64,000 bases of DNA, taken from the NCBI GenBank assembly GCA_016707425.1, contig JADJHU010000015.1, positions 682,001 to 746,000 on the forward strand. The letters are read 5' to 3'. A model generated the notes under the pieces. The model did no database searches. It was not told the origin of the DNA and worked only from the letters and a program-made list of their open reading frames with translations. The DNA comes from Gammaproteobacteria bacterium (GTDB lineage Bacteria; Pseudomonadota; Gammaproteobacteria; Steroidobacterales; Steroidobacteraceae). A program made the translations under genes and the position numbers. This document shows, in pieces, positions 9,301 through 17,154 of the stretch (positions are counted from its first letter, which is position 1; every line of letters starts with the position of its first letter).

Positions 9301-10104
9301 CGCGACCACACGCATCTCGCAGCCGGCAAGGAGCACGAGGCGATCCGCTTCCGCGATGTGCAGGCACAGCCGCGCAAGATCATCTCCTCGCCGATCTGGT
9401 CAGGCCTGGAAGACGAGCACGTGAGCTACAACGCCGGCTATACCAACGTCCACGAGCTCATTCCGTGGCGCACGCTCACCGGTCGCCAGCAGTTCTACAT
9501 GGATCACGAATGGATGCGCGCCTTCGGGGAGGGCTTCATGGCCTATCGCCCGCCGGTCGACACCAAGACCGTCGCGCCGATCCTCGGCAGGAAGCCGAAC
9601 GGCCACAAGGAGATCGTGCTCAACTGGATCACTCCGCACCAGAAGTGGGGGATCCACAGCACCTATTCGGACAACCTGATCATGCAGACGCTCTCGCGCG
9701 GCGGCCCGATCGTCTGGATCAGCGAGGACGATGCGCGCGAAGCCGGCATCCAGGACAACGACTGGATCGAGCTGTTCAACGTGAACGGGGCGATCGCCGC
9801 GCGGGCAGTCGTCAGCCAGCGCATGATGCCGGGGATCGCAATGATGTACCACGCGCAGGAACGCATCATCAACACGCCCGGATCGGAAATCACCGGCACC
9901 CGTGGCGGCATCCACAACTCGGTGACACGCGTGGTGGTCAAGCCCACGCACATGATCGGCGGCTACGCACAGTTCGCCTACGGCCTGAACTACTACGGCA
10001 CCGTGGGCACCAACCGCGACGAGCTCGTGATCGTGCGCAAGATGGACAAGGTCAACTGGCTGGATGGCGAGCCGGTCCCGGCCGGTGCTTCGGAGGTCGC
10101 GTGA
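6361..10104 (+). CDS. narG: Respiratory nitrate reductase alpha subunit
   Basis: 1247-residue molybdopterin subunit reducing nitrate to nitrite on the cytoplasmic face. It is strongly similar to E. coli NarG throughout. The FS0 [4Fe-4S] ligands are His50, Cys54, Cys58 and Cys93 (HGVNCTGSCSW; EPRGCPRGASYSW). The Asp of SFYDWYCD (residue 222) aligns with the molybdenum-ligand Asp of E. coli NarG. No twin-arginine signal is present, as expected for a complex anchored inside by NarI. ATG 6361 was chosen over 6334 because a G-rich site (GGGGG) lies 8 bases upstream and the protein then begins MSYFLDRLQFF like the E. coli start MSKFLDRF. It shares the A of its stop with the narH start. Confidence 0.98.
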   Translation: MSYFLDRLQFFRRSADTFADGHGVTKSESRGWEDSYRARWQYDKIVRSTHGVNCTGSCSWKIYVKNGLVTWETQQTDYPRTRPDLPNHEPRGCPRGASYSWYLYSANRLKHPLVRGALLRMWREARRTLPPVEAWASIVADPAKAREYKSRRGMGGFVRVRWDEANEIIAAANLHTVRQHGPDRVIGFSPIPAMSMVSYASGARYLSLLGGACLSFYDWYCDLPPSSPQVWGEQTDVPESADWYNSRYIIAWGSNVPQTRTPDAHFFTEARYNGTKTVAITPDYSEVAKLTDHWLHPKQGTDAALAFAMGHVILREFHVDKPSQYFTDYCRQYSDMPLLVRLERRSDGRLAAERFLRASDLGGLGENNNPEWKTLAIDESSGQITVPNGSVGFRWGEKGKWNIEEKDSAGRHTRLLLSLKDARDGIESVSFPYFGGVEHEKWTASKFDEVLERNVPVRRLTLADGREWAVATVYDLLLAHYGVDRGLGGANVARDYDDNLPGTPAWQEKITGVPRHDVIEIAREFARTADRTRGRSMIIVGAAMNHWYHNDMNYRGLINMLVMCGCVGQTGGGWAHYVGQEKLRPQTGWLPLAFALDWSRPPRQMNGTSYFYINSDQWRYEKLGVGEILSPLADPAKYTGSMVDFNLRAVRMGWLPSAPQLNRNPIEIVREAERAGVAPVDYAVSELRKGSLDFAYADPDAPENFPRNMFIWRSNLLGSSGKGHEYMLRHMLGTRHGLQGKDLGERGAQKPEEVKWRDAAPEGKLDLLVTLDFRMCTTALYSDVVLPTATWYEKNDLNTSDMHPFIHPLSRAVDPAWEARSDWDIFKGIARTVSDLAPGVLGVEKDLVLVPTLHDTPNELSMPFDVRDWKKGECEPVPGRTMPAMAVVERDYPNLYRKYTSLGPLLDKFGNGGKGLNWDTRDEVKFLGDLNHRVREEGVSFGRPSIASAIDACEVILHLAPETNGHVAVKAWQSLGEFTGRDHTHLAAGKEHEAIRFRDVQAQPRKIISSPIWSGLEDEHVSYNAGYTNVHELIPWRTLTGRQQFYMDHEWMRAFGEGFMAYRPPVDTKTVAPILGRKPNGHKEIVLNWITPHQKWGIHSTYSDNLIMQTLSRGGPIVWISEDDAREAGIQDNDWIELFNVNGAIAARAVVSQRMMPGIAMMYHAQERIINTPGSEITGTRGGIHNSVTRVVVKPTHMIGGYAQFAYGLNYYGTVGTNRDELVIVRKMDKVNWLDGEPVPAGASEVA

Positions 10105-11648
10105 TGAAAGTCCGTGCGCAGATTGCGATGGTGCTGAACCTGGACAAGTGCATCGGCTGTCACACGTGCTCGATCACCTGCAAGAACGTCTGGACCAGCC
10201 GCGAAGGCGTGGAATACGCGTGGTTCAACAACGTCGAGACGAAACCGGGCATCGGCTATCCGAAGGAGTGGGAGAACCAGGACAGGTGGAACGGCGGCTG
10301 GGTGCGCACGGGCGCCGGCAAGCTCGTGCCGCGCGCCGGTGGACGCTGGCGGATGCTCTCCAAGATCTTCGCGAATCCGGACCTCCCGCAGATCGACGAC
10401 TACTACGAACCCTTCGACTTCGACTACCAGCACCTGCACGAGGCGCCTGACAGCGAGCACCAGCCCACCGCACGCCCGCGCTCGCTGATCAGCGGCCAGC
10501 GCATGCAGAAGATCCACTGGGGGCCGAACTGGGAGGAAATCCTCGGCACCGAGTTCGCCAAGCGCATCCGGGACCGCAACTTCGACGACGTGCAGAAGGA
10601 GATCTACGGCGCGTTCGAGAAGACCTTCATGATGTACCTGCCGCGACTCTGCGAGCACTGCCTGAACCCGGCGTGCGTCTCGGCCTGCCCGTCCGGCGCC
10701 ATCTACAAGCGCGAGGAGGACGGCATCGTCCTGATCGACCAGGACAAGTGCCGGGGCTGGCGCATGTGCGTCTCGGCCTGCCCGTACAAGAAGATCTACT
10801 ACAACTGGAAGAGCGGCAAGTCCGAGAAGTGCATCTTCTGCTACCCGCGCATCGAGATGGGCGAGCCGACGGTGTGCTCGGAGACCTGCGTGGGCCGCAT
10901 CCGCTATCTGGGCGTGATGCTGTACGACGCCGACCGCATCCCGGATGCCGCGGCCGTGCCGTCCGAACGGGACCTGTACCAGGCGCACTTGGACATCTTC
11001 CTCGATCCCTTCGATCCCGCGGTGATCGAAGCTGCGCGCAGCGAAGGAGTTCCGGACAGCTGGCTCGAGGCCGCGAAGGCCTCGCCGGTGTACAAGCTCG
11101 CCATCGACTGGAAGCTTGCGCTGCCGCTGCATCCTGAATACCGCACGCTGCCGATGGTGTGGTACGTGCCGCCGCTTTCTCCCATCCAGTCCGCTGCCGA
11201 GCGCGGCCGCATGGGCATGAATGGCGAGCTGCCGGACGTCGCTTCGCTGCGCATCCCGGTGCGCTACCTGGCCAACCTGCTCACGGCAGGGGATGAGGCT
11301 CCGGTGGTGCGGGCCCTGGAGAGGATGCTGGCGATGCGTGCGTGGCGTCGCGCGCGCAACGTCGACGGCGTCGACGACCATGCGGTGCTCGCACAGGCCG
11401 GCCTGACCGTGGCGCAGGCCGAGGACATGTACCGCTATCTCGCCATCGCCAATTACGAGGATCGCTTCGTGGTGCCCTCCGCGCATCGCGAATATGCGAA
11501 CGACGCCTTCGGGGAGCGCGGGGGTTGTGGGTTTTCCTTTGGAAACGGCTGCAGCGGCGACAACCCGGCAGACCTGTTCGGACAGAGGAAGACGACCACC
11601 TACGCCGTACACCCGAACCGCCAGGAGAAGTTCGAGGTGGCCGAGTGA
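10104..11648 (+). CDS. narH: Respiratory nitrate reductase beta subunit
   Basis: 514-residue iron-sulfur subunit passing electrons from the NarI hemes to NarG. Four cysteine groups are visible. The first is CIGCHTCSITC (16-26), the second CEHCLNPACVSACP, the third CRGWRMCVSACP and the last CIFCYP with CSETC. In the third group Trp replaces the second Cys, the usual NarH signature for the single [3Fe-4S] cluster. E. coli NarH has 512 residues. The start overlaps the narG stop by one base (TGATG), giving tight translational coupling. The C-terminal NarH domain (GGCGFSFGNGCSGD) is complete. Confidence 0.98.
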   Translation: MKVRAQIAMVLNLDKCIGCHTCSITCKNVWTSREGVEYAWFNNVETKPGIGYPKEWENQDRWNGGWVRTGAGKLVPRAGGRWRMLSKIFANPDLPQIDDYYEPFDFDYQHLHEAPDSEHQPTARPRSLISGQRMQKIHWGPNWEEILGTEFAKRIRDRNFDDVQKEIYGAFEKTFMMYLPRLCEHCLNPACVSACPSGAIYKREEDGIVLIDQDKCRGWRMCVSACPYKKIYYNWKSGKSEKCIFCYPRIEMGEPTVCSETCVGRIRYLGVMLYDADRIPDAAAVPSERDLYQAHLDIFLDPFDPAVIEAARSEGVPDSWLEAAKASPVYKLAIDWKLALPLHPEYRTLPMVWYVPPLSPIQSAAERGRMGMNGELPDVASLRIPVRYLANLLTAGDEAPVVRALERMLAMRAWRRARNVDGVDDHAVLAQAGLTVAQAEDMYRYLAIANYEDRFVVPSAHREYANDAFGERGGCGFSFGNGCSGDNPADLFGQRKTTTYAVHPNRQEKFEVAE

Positions 11649-12328
11649 GTCTGGTCAGGCTCGTGGGCGTGCTGCTGGACTACCCGCAGGATGAACTGTG
11701 GGAGCACGGCGGGGAGCTGCTGGGCGCGGCCGACGATCCGGCCCTGCCGGCAGCCCGCCGCGGTGACCTCGTGCGCTTCGTGCGCGAGCTGCTCGGGACC
11801 GATCCGCTCGAAGCGCAGGACCGGTGGCTGTCGCTGTTCGACCGGGGTCGCGCGATGAGCCTGCTGCTGTTCGAGCACATCCATGGGGAATCGCGCGATC
11901 GCGGCCAGGCCATGGTGGACCTGATGGAGACCTATCGCCGCAACGGCTTCGAGCTGGCGGCCCGTGAGCTGCCCGACTATCTGCCGCTGGTGCTGGAATA
12001 CCTGGGGCAGCGGCCACAGGAGGAAGCTCGCGACTGGCTGCAGCACGTGAGCCATATCGTCGGCCTGCTCGCGGCGCGTGCCGCGGAGCGCAACAGCCCG
12101 TATGCGGTGCTGCTGGAGATCCTGGTCGAATACGCCGGCGGCCGGACGGACCTGGACGCGCTGCGCCGGCGCGCCAGCGAAGAACCCCGGGACGATACCC
12201 CGGAAGTGATGGACCGGCTGTGGGAGGACGAGGCGGTGCGCTTCGGGAATGAGGCGCCCGACGAGAATTGCACGCCAGCCGGCCGCGTATCCGCACGCTC
12301 CACCGCCACCCGACAGGTGCAGCCATGA
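11645..12328 (+). CDS. narJ: Nitrate reductase assembly chaperone (delta)
   Basis: 227-residue TorD/NarJ-family chaperone that holds apo-NarGH for molybdenum cofactor insertion and membrane docking, and is not part of the final enzyme. It starts at GTG 11645, overlapping narH by four bases (GTGA), and gives the family-typical opening SLVRLVGVLLDYP. Central motifs are SLFDRGRAMSLLLFEHIHGESRDRGQAM (quoted in part) and LPDYLPLVLEYL. The C-terminal 25 residues are charged and low in complexity, as is common in NarJ. It overlaps narI by four bases. Confidence 0.95.
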   Translation: MSLVRLVGVLLDYPQDELWEHGGELLGAADDPALPAARRGDLVRFVRELLGTDPLEAQDRWLSLFDRGRAMSLLLFEHIHGESRDRGQAMVDLMETYRRNGFELAARELPDYLPLVLEYLGQRPQEEARDWLQHVSHIVGLLAARAAERNSPYAVLLEILVEYAGGRTDLDALRRRASEEPRDDTPEVMDRLWEDEAVRFGNEAPDENCTPAGRVSARSTATRQVQP

Positions 12329-13029
12329 GTTACCTCGATCTCTTCGCGTTCCAGATATACCCCTACATCGCTCTCGCGGTCTTCTTCGCCGGGAGCTGGG
12401 TGCGCTTCGATCGCGCGATGTACACCTGGCGCAGCGGCTCCAGCCAGCTGCTTTCGGACCGGGGCATGCGGGTCGGCAGCAACCTGTTCCACATCGGCAT
12501 CCTGGTCGTCCTCGGCGGCCATCTGGTCGGCCTGCTCACGCCGCACTCGGTGTACGAGATCTTCATCACCGCGCCGCAGAAGCAGCTCCTCGCCATGTGG
12601 GTCGGCGGCGTCTTCGGCGTGGTCTGCCTGATCGGCATCAGCATCCTCACCGTGCGCCGCCTGTTCAACCCGCGCGTACGGGCCACCGGCACCATCGGCG
12701 ATACGGTGGTCCTCCTGCTGCTGTTCTTGCAGCTGCTGCTCGGGCTGTACACGATCCGGATATCTGCGCAGCACCTCGACGGGAGCGTGATGATGGTGTT
12801 GTCCGAGTGGGTACAGCGCATCGTCACTTTCCGCGGCGATGCGGCCGGGCTCATCGCCGGCGTGAGCTGGATCTACAAGGCGCATATCTTCCTGGGCCTG
12901 ACCCTGTTCCTCGTGGCACCGTTCACGCGTCTGGTGCACGTCTGGAGCATTCCCGTCAGCTACCTCTGGCGGCCATACCAGGTGGTGCGCCGCCGTACGG
13001 CGATGCTGCGCTACGGTTCCCGGGCCTGA
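12325..13029 (+). CDS. narI: Respiratory nitrate reductase gamma subunit, cytochrome b
   Basis: 234-residue membrane subunit with five predicted helices. It oxidises quinol and anchors NarGH to the inner membrane. His56, His66, His187 and His205 fall at exactly the E. coli positions of the four ligands of the two b hemes (FHIGILVVLGGH; YKAHIFLGL; RLVHVWS). The N-terminus MSYLDLFAFQIYPYI is family-typical. The ATGA overlap with narJ and the five-base gap to the next gene indicate one transcript. Confidence 0.97.
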   Translation: MSYLDLFAFQIYPYIALAVFFAGSWVRFDRAMYTWRSGSSQLLSDRGMRVGSNLFHIGILVVLGGHLVGLLTPHSVYEIFITAPQKQLLAMWVGGVFGVVCLIGISILTVRRLFNPRVRATGTIGDTVVLLLLFLQLLLGLYTIRISAQHLDGSVMMVLSEWVQRIVTFRGDAAGLIAGVSWIYKAHIFLGLTLFLVAPFTRLVHVWSIPVSYLWRPYQVVRRRTAMLRYGSRA

Positions 13030-13034
13030 AGGCC

Positions 13035-13862
13035 ATGAGCGACGGCCACGCGGAGCCCGGGGCCCGCAGCTTCGGCCGGCCTGCGCCATGTGCGCTGACC
13101 GTCGGCGACACCTCGATCAGCGAGGCCGACATCGCCCGCGAGATGCAGCACCATCGGGCGGCACGCCCCGAGGAGTCGCGCGCGGCGGCGGCGCGGGCCC
13201 TCGTGGTACGCGAGCTCCTGCGTCGGGAGATCGAGCGCCTCGGCTTGAGCCCCGAGGCCCGGCCGATCGGGCACGAAACCGCGGAGGAGGCGGCCATTCG
13301 CGTGCTGCTCGAGCGCGAGATCGAGGATCGAGTGCCGCTCGAGGAGGACTGCCGGCGCTACTTCGAGCAGAACCGCGAGCGCTTCCGCTCCCCCGAGCGT
13401 ATCCGCGTGCGCCACATCCTGCTCCAGGCAGCGCCCGACGATGTGGCCGGTCGCCTCGCGGCGCGTACGACGGGCGAGCGCCTGATCGCGGAGCTCAGGG
13501 AGAATCCCGCGCTGTTCGCCGACCACGCGCTGCGCCACTCCGCATGTCCATCGCGCGATCAGGGTGGTGAACTCGGCTGGCTGGAGCGTGGCCAGACGAC
13601 CCCCGAGTTCGACCGGCAGGTCTTCCGGCTGCCCGAAGGCCTGGCGGGCCTGCCCGTGGAGACGCGCTGGGGCCATCACGTCGTCTGCATCGACGAGCGG
13701 CGCCCCGGCGAGCGGCTCGACTTCGACGCGGTGCAGACGCGGATCTCCGCCTATCTCGAGCTGCAGGTCCGGCAACGCGAGCTGCAGCAGTATCTCCTCG
13801 GTCTGCAGGAACGCCATCCGGTGCGAGGGCTCGGGGAGATCGAAGCCGCTGCGGCCGCCTGA
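13035..13862 (+). CDS. PpiC-type peptidyl-prolyl isomerase of the nar operon (NifM-like)
   Basis: 275 residues with no signal peptide. The N-terminal half is helical and charged. A parvulin/rotamase core at about 130-235 shows IRVRHILLQA, CPSRDQGGELGWLERGQ and the final WGHHVVCID strand. A PpiC-family gene follows narI in several proteobacteria (for example PA3871 in P. aeruginosa), where it is presumed to help NarGHI maturation. Here it starts five bases after narI and ends the operon. Cytoplasmic placement is inferred from the lack of an export signal. The exact client is unknown. Confidence 0.85.
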   Translation: MSDGHAEPGARSFGRPAPCALTVGDTSISEADIAREMQHHRAARPEESRAAAARALVVRELLRREIERLGLSPEARPIGHETAEEAAIRVLLEREIEDRVPLEEDCRRYFEQNRERFRSPERIRVRHILLQAAPDDVAGRLAARTTGERLIAELRENPALFADHALRHSACPSRDQGGELGWLERGQTTPEFDRQVFRLPEGLAGLPVETRWGHHVVCIDERRPGERLDFDAVQTRISAYLELQVRQRELQQYLLGLQERHPVRGLGEIEAAAAA

Positions 13863-13872
13863 CGGGCCGTGC

Positions 13873-14985
13873 TCATGACGGCAACGGCGGCGCCGTGTGC
13901 CGCGAGGCGCGTATCACCCTGAGCGCGCTGCGCACGACACCGATGAAGGCCGCAAGCCATCCGGCGAATGCGGCGTAGAGGAAGATCCTCGGCAGCGGAG
14001 CGAGGAAGTCGAAGCCCATGGCGAGCATCAGCTCCTGCGTGCAGGTGGCGTACATGCCGAGCGGGAATACCGCGCCCCAGTAGAGAGGATCGTACGCCAG
14101 CGGGAAACGCTTGTAGACGTAGCGCCATACTCCGAGCAGCAGCAGCATGGGGATCCACCAGGTTCCGGTGGCCCAGTAGAAGATGGTGAAGCCCTTCAGG
14201 AAGGGGCGCAGCGAATCGAGGAACGGGGCGTCCGGCGCATTGACGATCAGGAGCGATCCGGCGAGCGTGGAGATCGCCATCGCGCCCATGTTGATCCAGT
14301 AGGGTGGCGAGAGATCGCCGGGCTGGAAGCGAAAGAAGGTGTACCGATAGAAGATGAGCGACATCATCCAGATGTAGAGCATGCCGCCCCACAGCCACAT
14401 CGAGAGAGCGAAGAAATTCATCTCGAGCTTGTGGGGCTGGGCGATGTGCGCGGCGAGCAGTGCGCTCAGCACCGCGACCGACTGCGTGGCGACCACCGCC
14501 AGGAGCCACCCGCCGCTGATGCCGCGATCGAGTGGCGGCTTGTCCTCCTTGACGGTGAGGGCGGTGAAGATCGCGTAGGTGAGGGCGATCCACAGCGCCA
14601 CGCCCAGGCCCCAGAGCACGAGCCCGCCGCGCAGGCTCCCGGCGAGTATCACGAACTGGCTGCCGAGTACGTTGGTCGCGGCCACGGCGGTGAAGAAGCC
14701 GGGGCCGCGCAGATGATCGATCAGATCGCGGAAGAAGGCGCGCGGGTGCCACACCAGCCGCGCCAGGTTGAGCAGCCACAGCACCACGTAGACGACCACG
14801 TTGAGGGCGAAGAGCCCTTGGGCGAGGCGCGGCAGCCCGAGCACGTGCGAGCCGATCGAGACGATGCCCGTCGCCATGACCATGCCGAAGTAGGCGGGCG
14901 AGAAGTCGGCGAGCGCGGTGCGCCAGCCCGCGGCGGCTTGCGAGGCGGTGGCCGTCGGCGAATCGGCGAGGTGTTCCGGACTCAC
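13873..14985 (-). CDS. TehA/SLAC1-family membrane channel (tellurite-resistance/dicarboxylate transporter family)
   Basis: 370-residue protein with about ten hydrophobic helices. It begins soon after the N-terminus with FSPAYFGMVMATGIVSIG, the characteristic first helix of the TehA/SLAC1/Mae1 superfamily. The late PLYWGAVFPLGMYATCT segment is also typical. Members are anion channels or sulfite/dicarboxylate exporters. The TehA name does not prove tellurite resistance. It starts at GTG and converges on the nar operon with only ten bases between stops. Substrate is not predictable from sequence. Confidence 0.8.
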   Translation of the reverse strand: MSPEHLADSPTATASQAAAGWRTALADFSPAYFGMVMATGIVSIGSHVLGLPRLAQGLFALNVVVYVVLWLLNLARLVWHPRAFFRDLIDHLRGPGFFTAVAATNVLGSQFVILAGSLRGGLVLWGLGVALWIALTYAIFTALTVKEDKPPLDRGISGGWLLAVVATQSVAVLSALLAAHIAQPHKLEMNFFALSMWLWGGMLYIWMMSLIFYRYTFFRFQPGDLSPPYWINMGAMAISTLAGSLLIVNAPDAPFLDSLRPFLKGFTIFYWATGTWWIPMLLLLGVWRYVYKRFPLAYDPLYWGAVFPLGMYATCTQELMLAMGFDFLAPLPRIFLYAAFAGWLAAFIGVVRSALRVIRASRHTAPPLPS

Positions 14986-15050
14986 GTACGAAGTGCCATC
15001 CTGTGCTGGAATCCTGAGATGTCTCGCATAGGATACCCGGGAGGGAAGCC

Positions 15051-15470
15051 ATGAAGTACCTGCACACCATGGTGCGTGTCACCGATCTCGAAGCGTCGCT
15101 GCGCTTCTACCGGGACGCCCTCGGGCTCGAAGAGCGTTCGCGTCGCGAGAATCCTGAAGGTCGCTACACACTGGTCTTTCTCTCGGCGCCGGGCGACGAG
15201 TCCGCGCAGCTCGAGCTCACCTACAACTGGGATCCCGAGCGCTACACCGGTGGGCGCAACTTCGGGCACCTCGCCTATGCAGTGGACGACATCCATGCCG
15301 CCTGCCGGCGCCTCCAGGAGCATGGCGTGACCATCAACCGTCCGCCGCGTGACGGGCGCATGGCTTTCGTGCGCTCGCCCGACGGGATCTCGATCGAGCT
15401 GCTGCAGCGGGGCAAGGCGCTCACGCCGGCCGAGCCCTGGCAGTCCATGCCCAGCACGGGCCAGTGGTAG
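15051..15470 (+). CDS. gloA: Lactoylglutathione lyase (glyoxalase I)
   Basis: 139-residue VOC enzyme isomerising the methylglyoxal-glutathione hemithioacetal to S-lactoylglutathione. The four metal ligands are in place: His5 (MKYLHTMVRV), Glu55 (QLELTYNW), His73 (FGHLAYAVDD) and Glu116 (ISIELLQ). The length and lack of the plant/yeast insertions suggest the Ni-type bacterial form. A strong GGGAGGG site precedes the ATG. It is a single gene with divergent and convergent neighbours. Confidence 0.93.
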   Translation: MKYLHTMVRVTDLEASLRFYRDALGLEERSRRENPEGRYTLVFLSAPGDESAQLELTYNWDPERYTGGRNFGHLAYAVDDIHAACRRLQEHGVTINRPPRDGRMAFVRSPDGISIELLQRGKALTPAEPWQSMPSTGQW

Positions 15471-15591
15471 CCACGCCGGGCCTTCCTCGCCGAACTCGCG
15501 GCCCCGGCGGAGGAATGCCGCGGTGGCCGGGGTGAGCGGATGGACGGTACAGCCGGCGTTCATCGGCCTCTCCATGGTGGATTGCGCCACC

Positions 15592-16506
15592 TCAGGCGTA
15601 GGGGTCCGCCGCGCCGGGCTCGATGCTCTTGAAGCGCCTGTGGACCCACAGGTACTGATCCGGAACGCGGCGCGCACAGTCCTCGATGCCACGATTGATG
15701 CGCTCGGCATCCGCGACCGGCGAATCGCCGGGAAAGTCCTCGAGCGCGGGGTGGATGACCGCCCGATAGCTACGGGTGCCCGGCAGGCGTTCGACGAAAT
15801 AGGGCAGCACCGCGGCGCCGGTCATGCGCGCGAGCCGTGACGTTGCGACATTGGTCGCGGCCGGGATGCCGAACAGGCGTGCCATCTGCGCGCCTTTCTT
15901 CCGGTAGCTCTGGTCAGGCGCATACCAGACGCACTCGTTCCCCTTCAGCGCGCCCACGAGCGTGCGGATGTCGTCGCGCGGGATCGCGCGCCGCAGACGG
16001 CGGCTGCGGTTGCGGCGCAGGAATTCCGCCAGCAGCGCGTTGCTGCTCGGGCGGTACATGACGCTCAGCGGCAGCTGCATCGCGAGGAAGCGGACCGCGG
16101 TTTCGGTGGTCGTGAAATGCGCGCCGAGCAGCAGTGCGCCCCGCCCGCGCCCGAGCGCGGCCTCGAGATGCTCGAGACCCTCGAGTCGCCCCCGCCTGCG
16201 CATCGCTTCGTCCGGCAGCCACCAGGCATTGGCCGTTTCGAAAAGACCGATGCCGAGGCTCTCGAAGTGCCGTCGCGCGAGCCGCTCACGGTCCTGCGCA
16301 CCGAGGCCGGGCATGCAGAGCTCGAGGTTCCGCCGCACCGTGCCTCGCTGGGGCCGCATCAGGTGCCAGGCGAGCCTGCCGAGCCAGCGGCCGCAGACGA
16401 GCTGCGCCCCGAAGGGCAGCAGCGCCGACAGTCGCAGCAGCCCCAGCGCGAGCCAGGTGGGCCAGTAGCGCGGCCCATACAGCCGGGCCGGCAGGCGCTC
16501 GGCCAT
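15592..16506 (-). CDS. Lipid A biosynthesis lauroyl/myristoyl acyltransferase (LpxL/HtrB family)
   Basis: 304 residues, the family length. An N-terminal membrane anchor (about 15-35) precedes the acyltransferase domain with the catalytic H-x4-E motif (His130/Glu135 in GAHFTTTE). Later motifs YRPSSNALL and WYAPDQSYRKKGA are LpxL-like. It transfers an acyl chain from acyl-ACP to Kdo2-lipid IVA at the inner membrane. An upstream start (16575) would overlap the neighbouring gene. ATG 16506 has GAGGAG about ten bases upstream and was preferred. LpxL versus LpxM specificity is not resolved. Confidence 0.9.
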   Translation of the reverse strand: MAERLPARLYGPRYWPTWLALGLLRLSALLPFGAQLVCGRWLGRLAWHLMRPQRGTVRRNLELCMPGLGAQDRERLARRHFESLGIGLFETANAWWLPDEAMRRRGRLEGLEHLEAALGRGRGALLLGAHFTTTETAVRFLAMQLPLSVMYRPSSNALLAEFLRRNRSRRLRRAIPRDDIRTLVGALKGNECVWYAPDQSYRKKGAQMARLFGIPAATNVATSRLARMTGAAVLPYFVERLPGTRSYRAVIHPALEDFPGDSPVADAERINRGIEDCARRVPDQYLWVHRRFKSIEPGAADPYA

Positions 16507-16549
16507 TCTGCGCAGACTCCTCAGTGGCTCCGGAGCGCGAGCGCCGCGC

Positions 16550-17140
16550 TCATCGCCGTTCGCGGGAACCGCCACTTGGCGGGTCGATCTTCCACACGCC
16601 AGGCTCGTTCTCGCAGGCGCGGCTCTTGCGGCGACTGCGTCCGTCCTCTCCGGTGACCCGCAGTGTGAAGTCGCGGCACAGGCCCGCGCTGGAACGGCGG
16701 CCCTCGCCGGCTACCAGCTCGTAACGCAGCGGTCCGTTGTCCCAGCGCACGGGCTGACCCGGGCGGGCGATCTCGAGCGCATGACCGATGCAGCGGCGAT
16801 CGCCCTCGTCGAGGTCACGGCCGACCTTTGCGCCGATCAGCGCGCCAATTGCCGCACCGATGATGGTCGCGACCGTGCGATCGCCGTTGCGATCACCCAC
16901 GCGCGAACCGAGCACGCCGCCTGCGACACCGCCGATGACCGCACCGATCTCTTCGCGATTGCAGTGGCCGTCAGAGATGTCGTAGTCGTTGTCCCACTGG
17001 CGGCCAGAGTAACCGACATAGTAGGGATCATGCTTCTTGCGCCAGCCGTGCGCGGGGGCATGGGCGGGCGGATCGGCGAAGGCCGCGGCCATCCAGCCGA
17101 GCGACACGAACAGGACGAACAGGGATACGAGGTGGCGCAT
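16550..17140 (-). CDS. Exported glycine-zipper 2TM-domain protein
   Basis: 196 residues with a signal peptide (about 1-22, ending AAAFADPP). Residues about 64-110 form a glycine zipper (GAVIGGVAGGVLGS and IIGAAIGALIGAKVG), the pattern of Rickettsia 17-kDa antigen-like and SlyB-like envelope proteins. No lipobox cysteine is seen. The C-terminal part contains Cys-flanked, Arg-rich segments (CRDFTLRVTGEDG). Probably periplasmic or associated with the outer membrane; function unknown. GGAG lies nine bases before the ATG, and the gene ends 43 bases before the lpxL-like start on the same strand. Confidence 0.75.
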   Translation of the reverse strand: MRHLVSLFVLFVSLGWMAAAFADPPAHAPAHGWRKKHDPYYVGYSGRQWDNDYDISDGHCNREEIGAVIGGVAGGVLGSRVGDRNGDRTVATIIGAAIGALIGAKVGRDLDEGDRRCIGHALEIARPGQPVRWDNGPLRYELVAGEGRRSSAGLCRDFTLRVTGEDGRSRRKSRACENEPGVWKIDPPSGGSRERR

Positions 17141-17154
17141 GCGAAGTGGCTCCG

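Noticed and set aside
7003..9336. 777-codon open frame antisense to narG
   Set aside because: narG is unambiguous by similarity. Long antisense frames are expected at this GC content, and the translated sequence has the His/Arg/Val-rich look of a shadow.
13873..14985. Tellurite resistance function
   Set aside because: The TehA name reflects family only; most members are anion or dicarboxylate channels.
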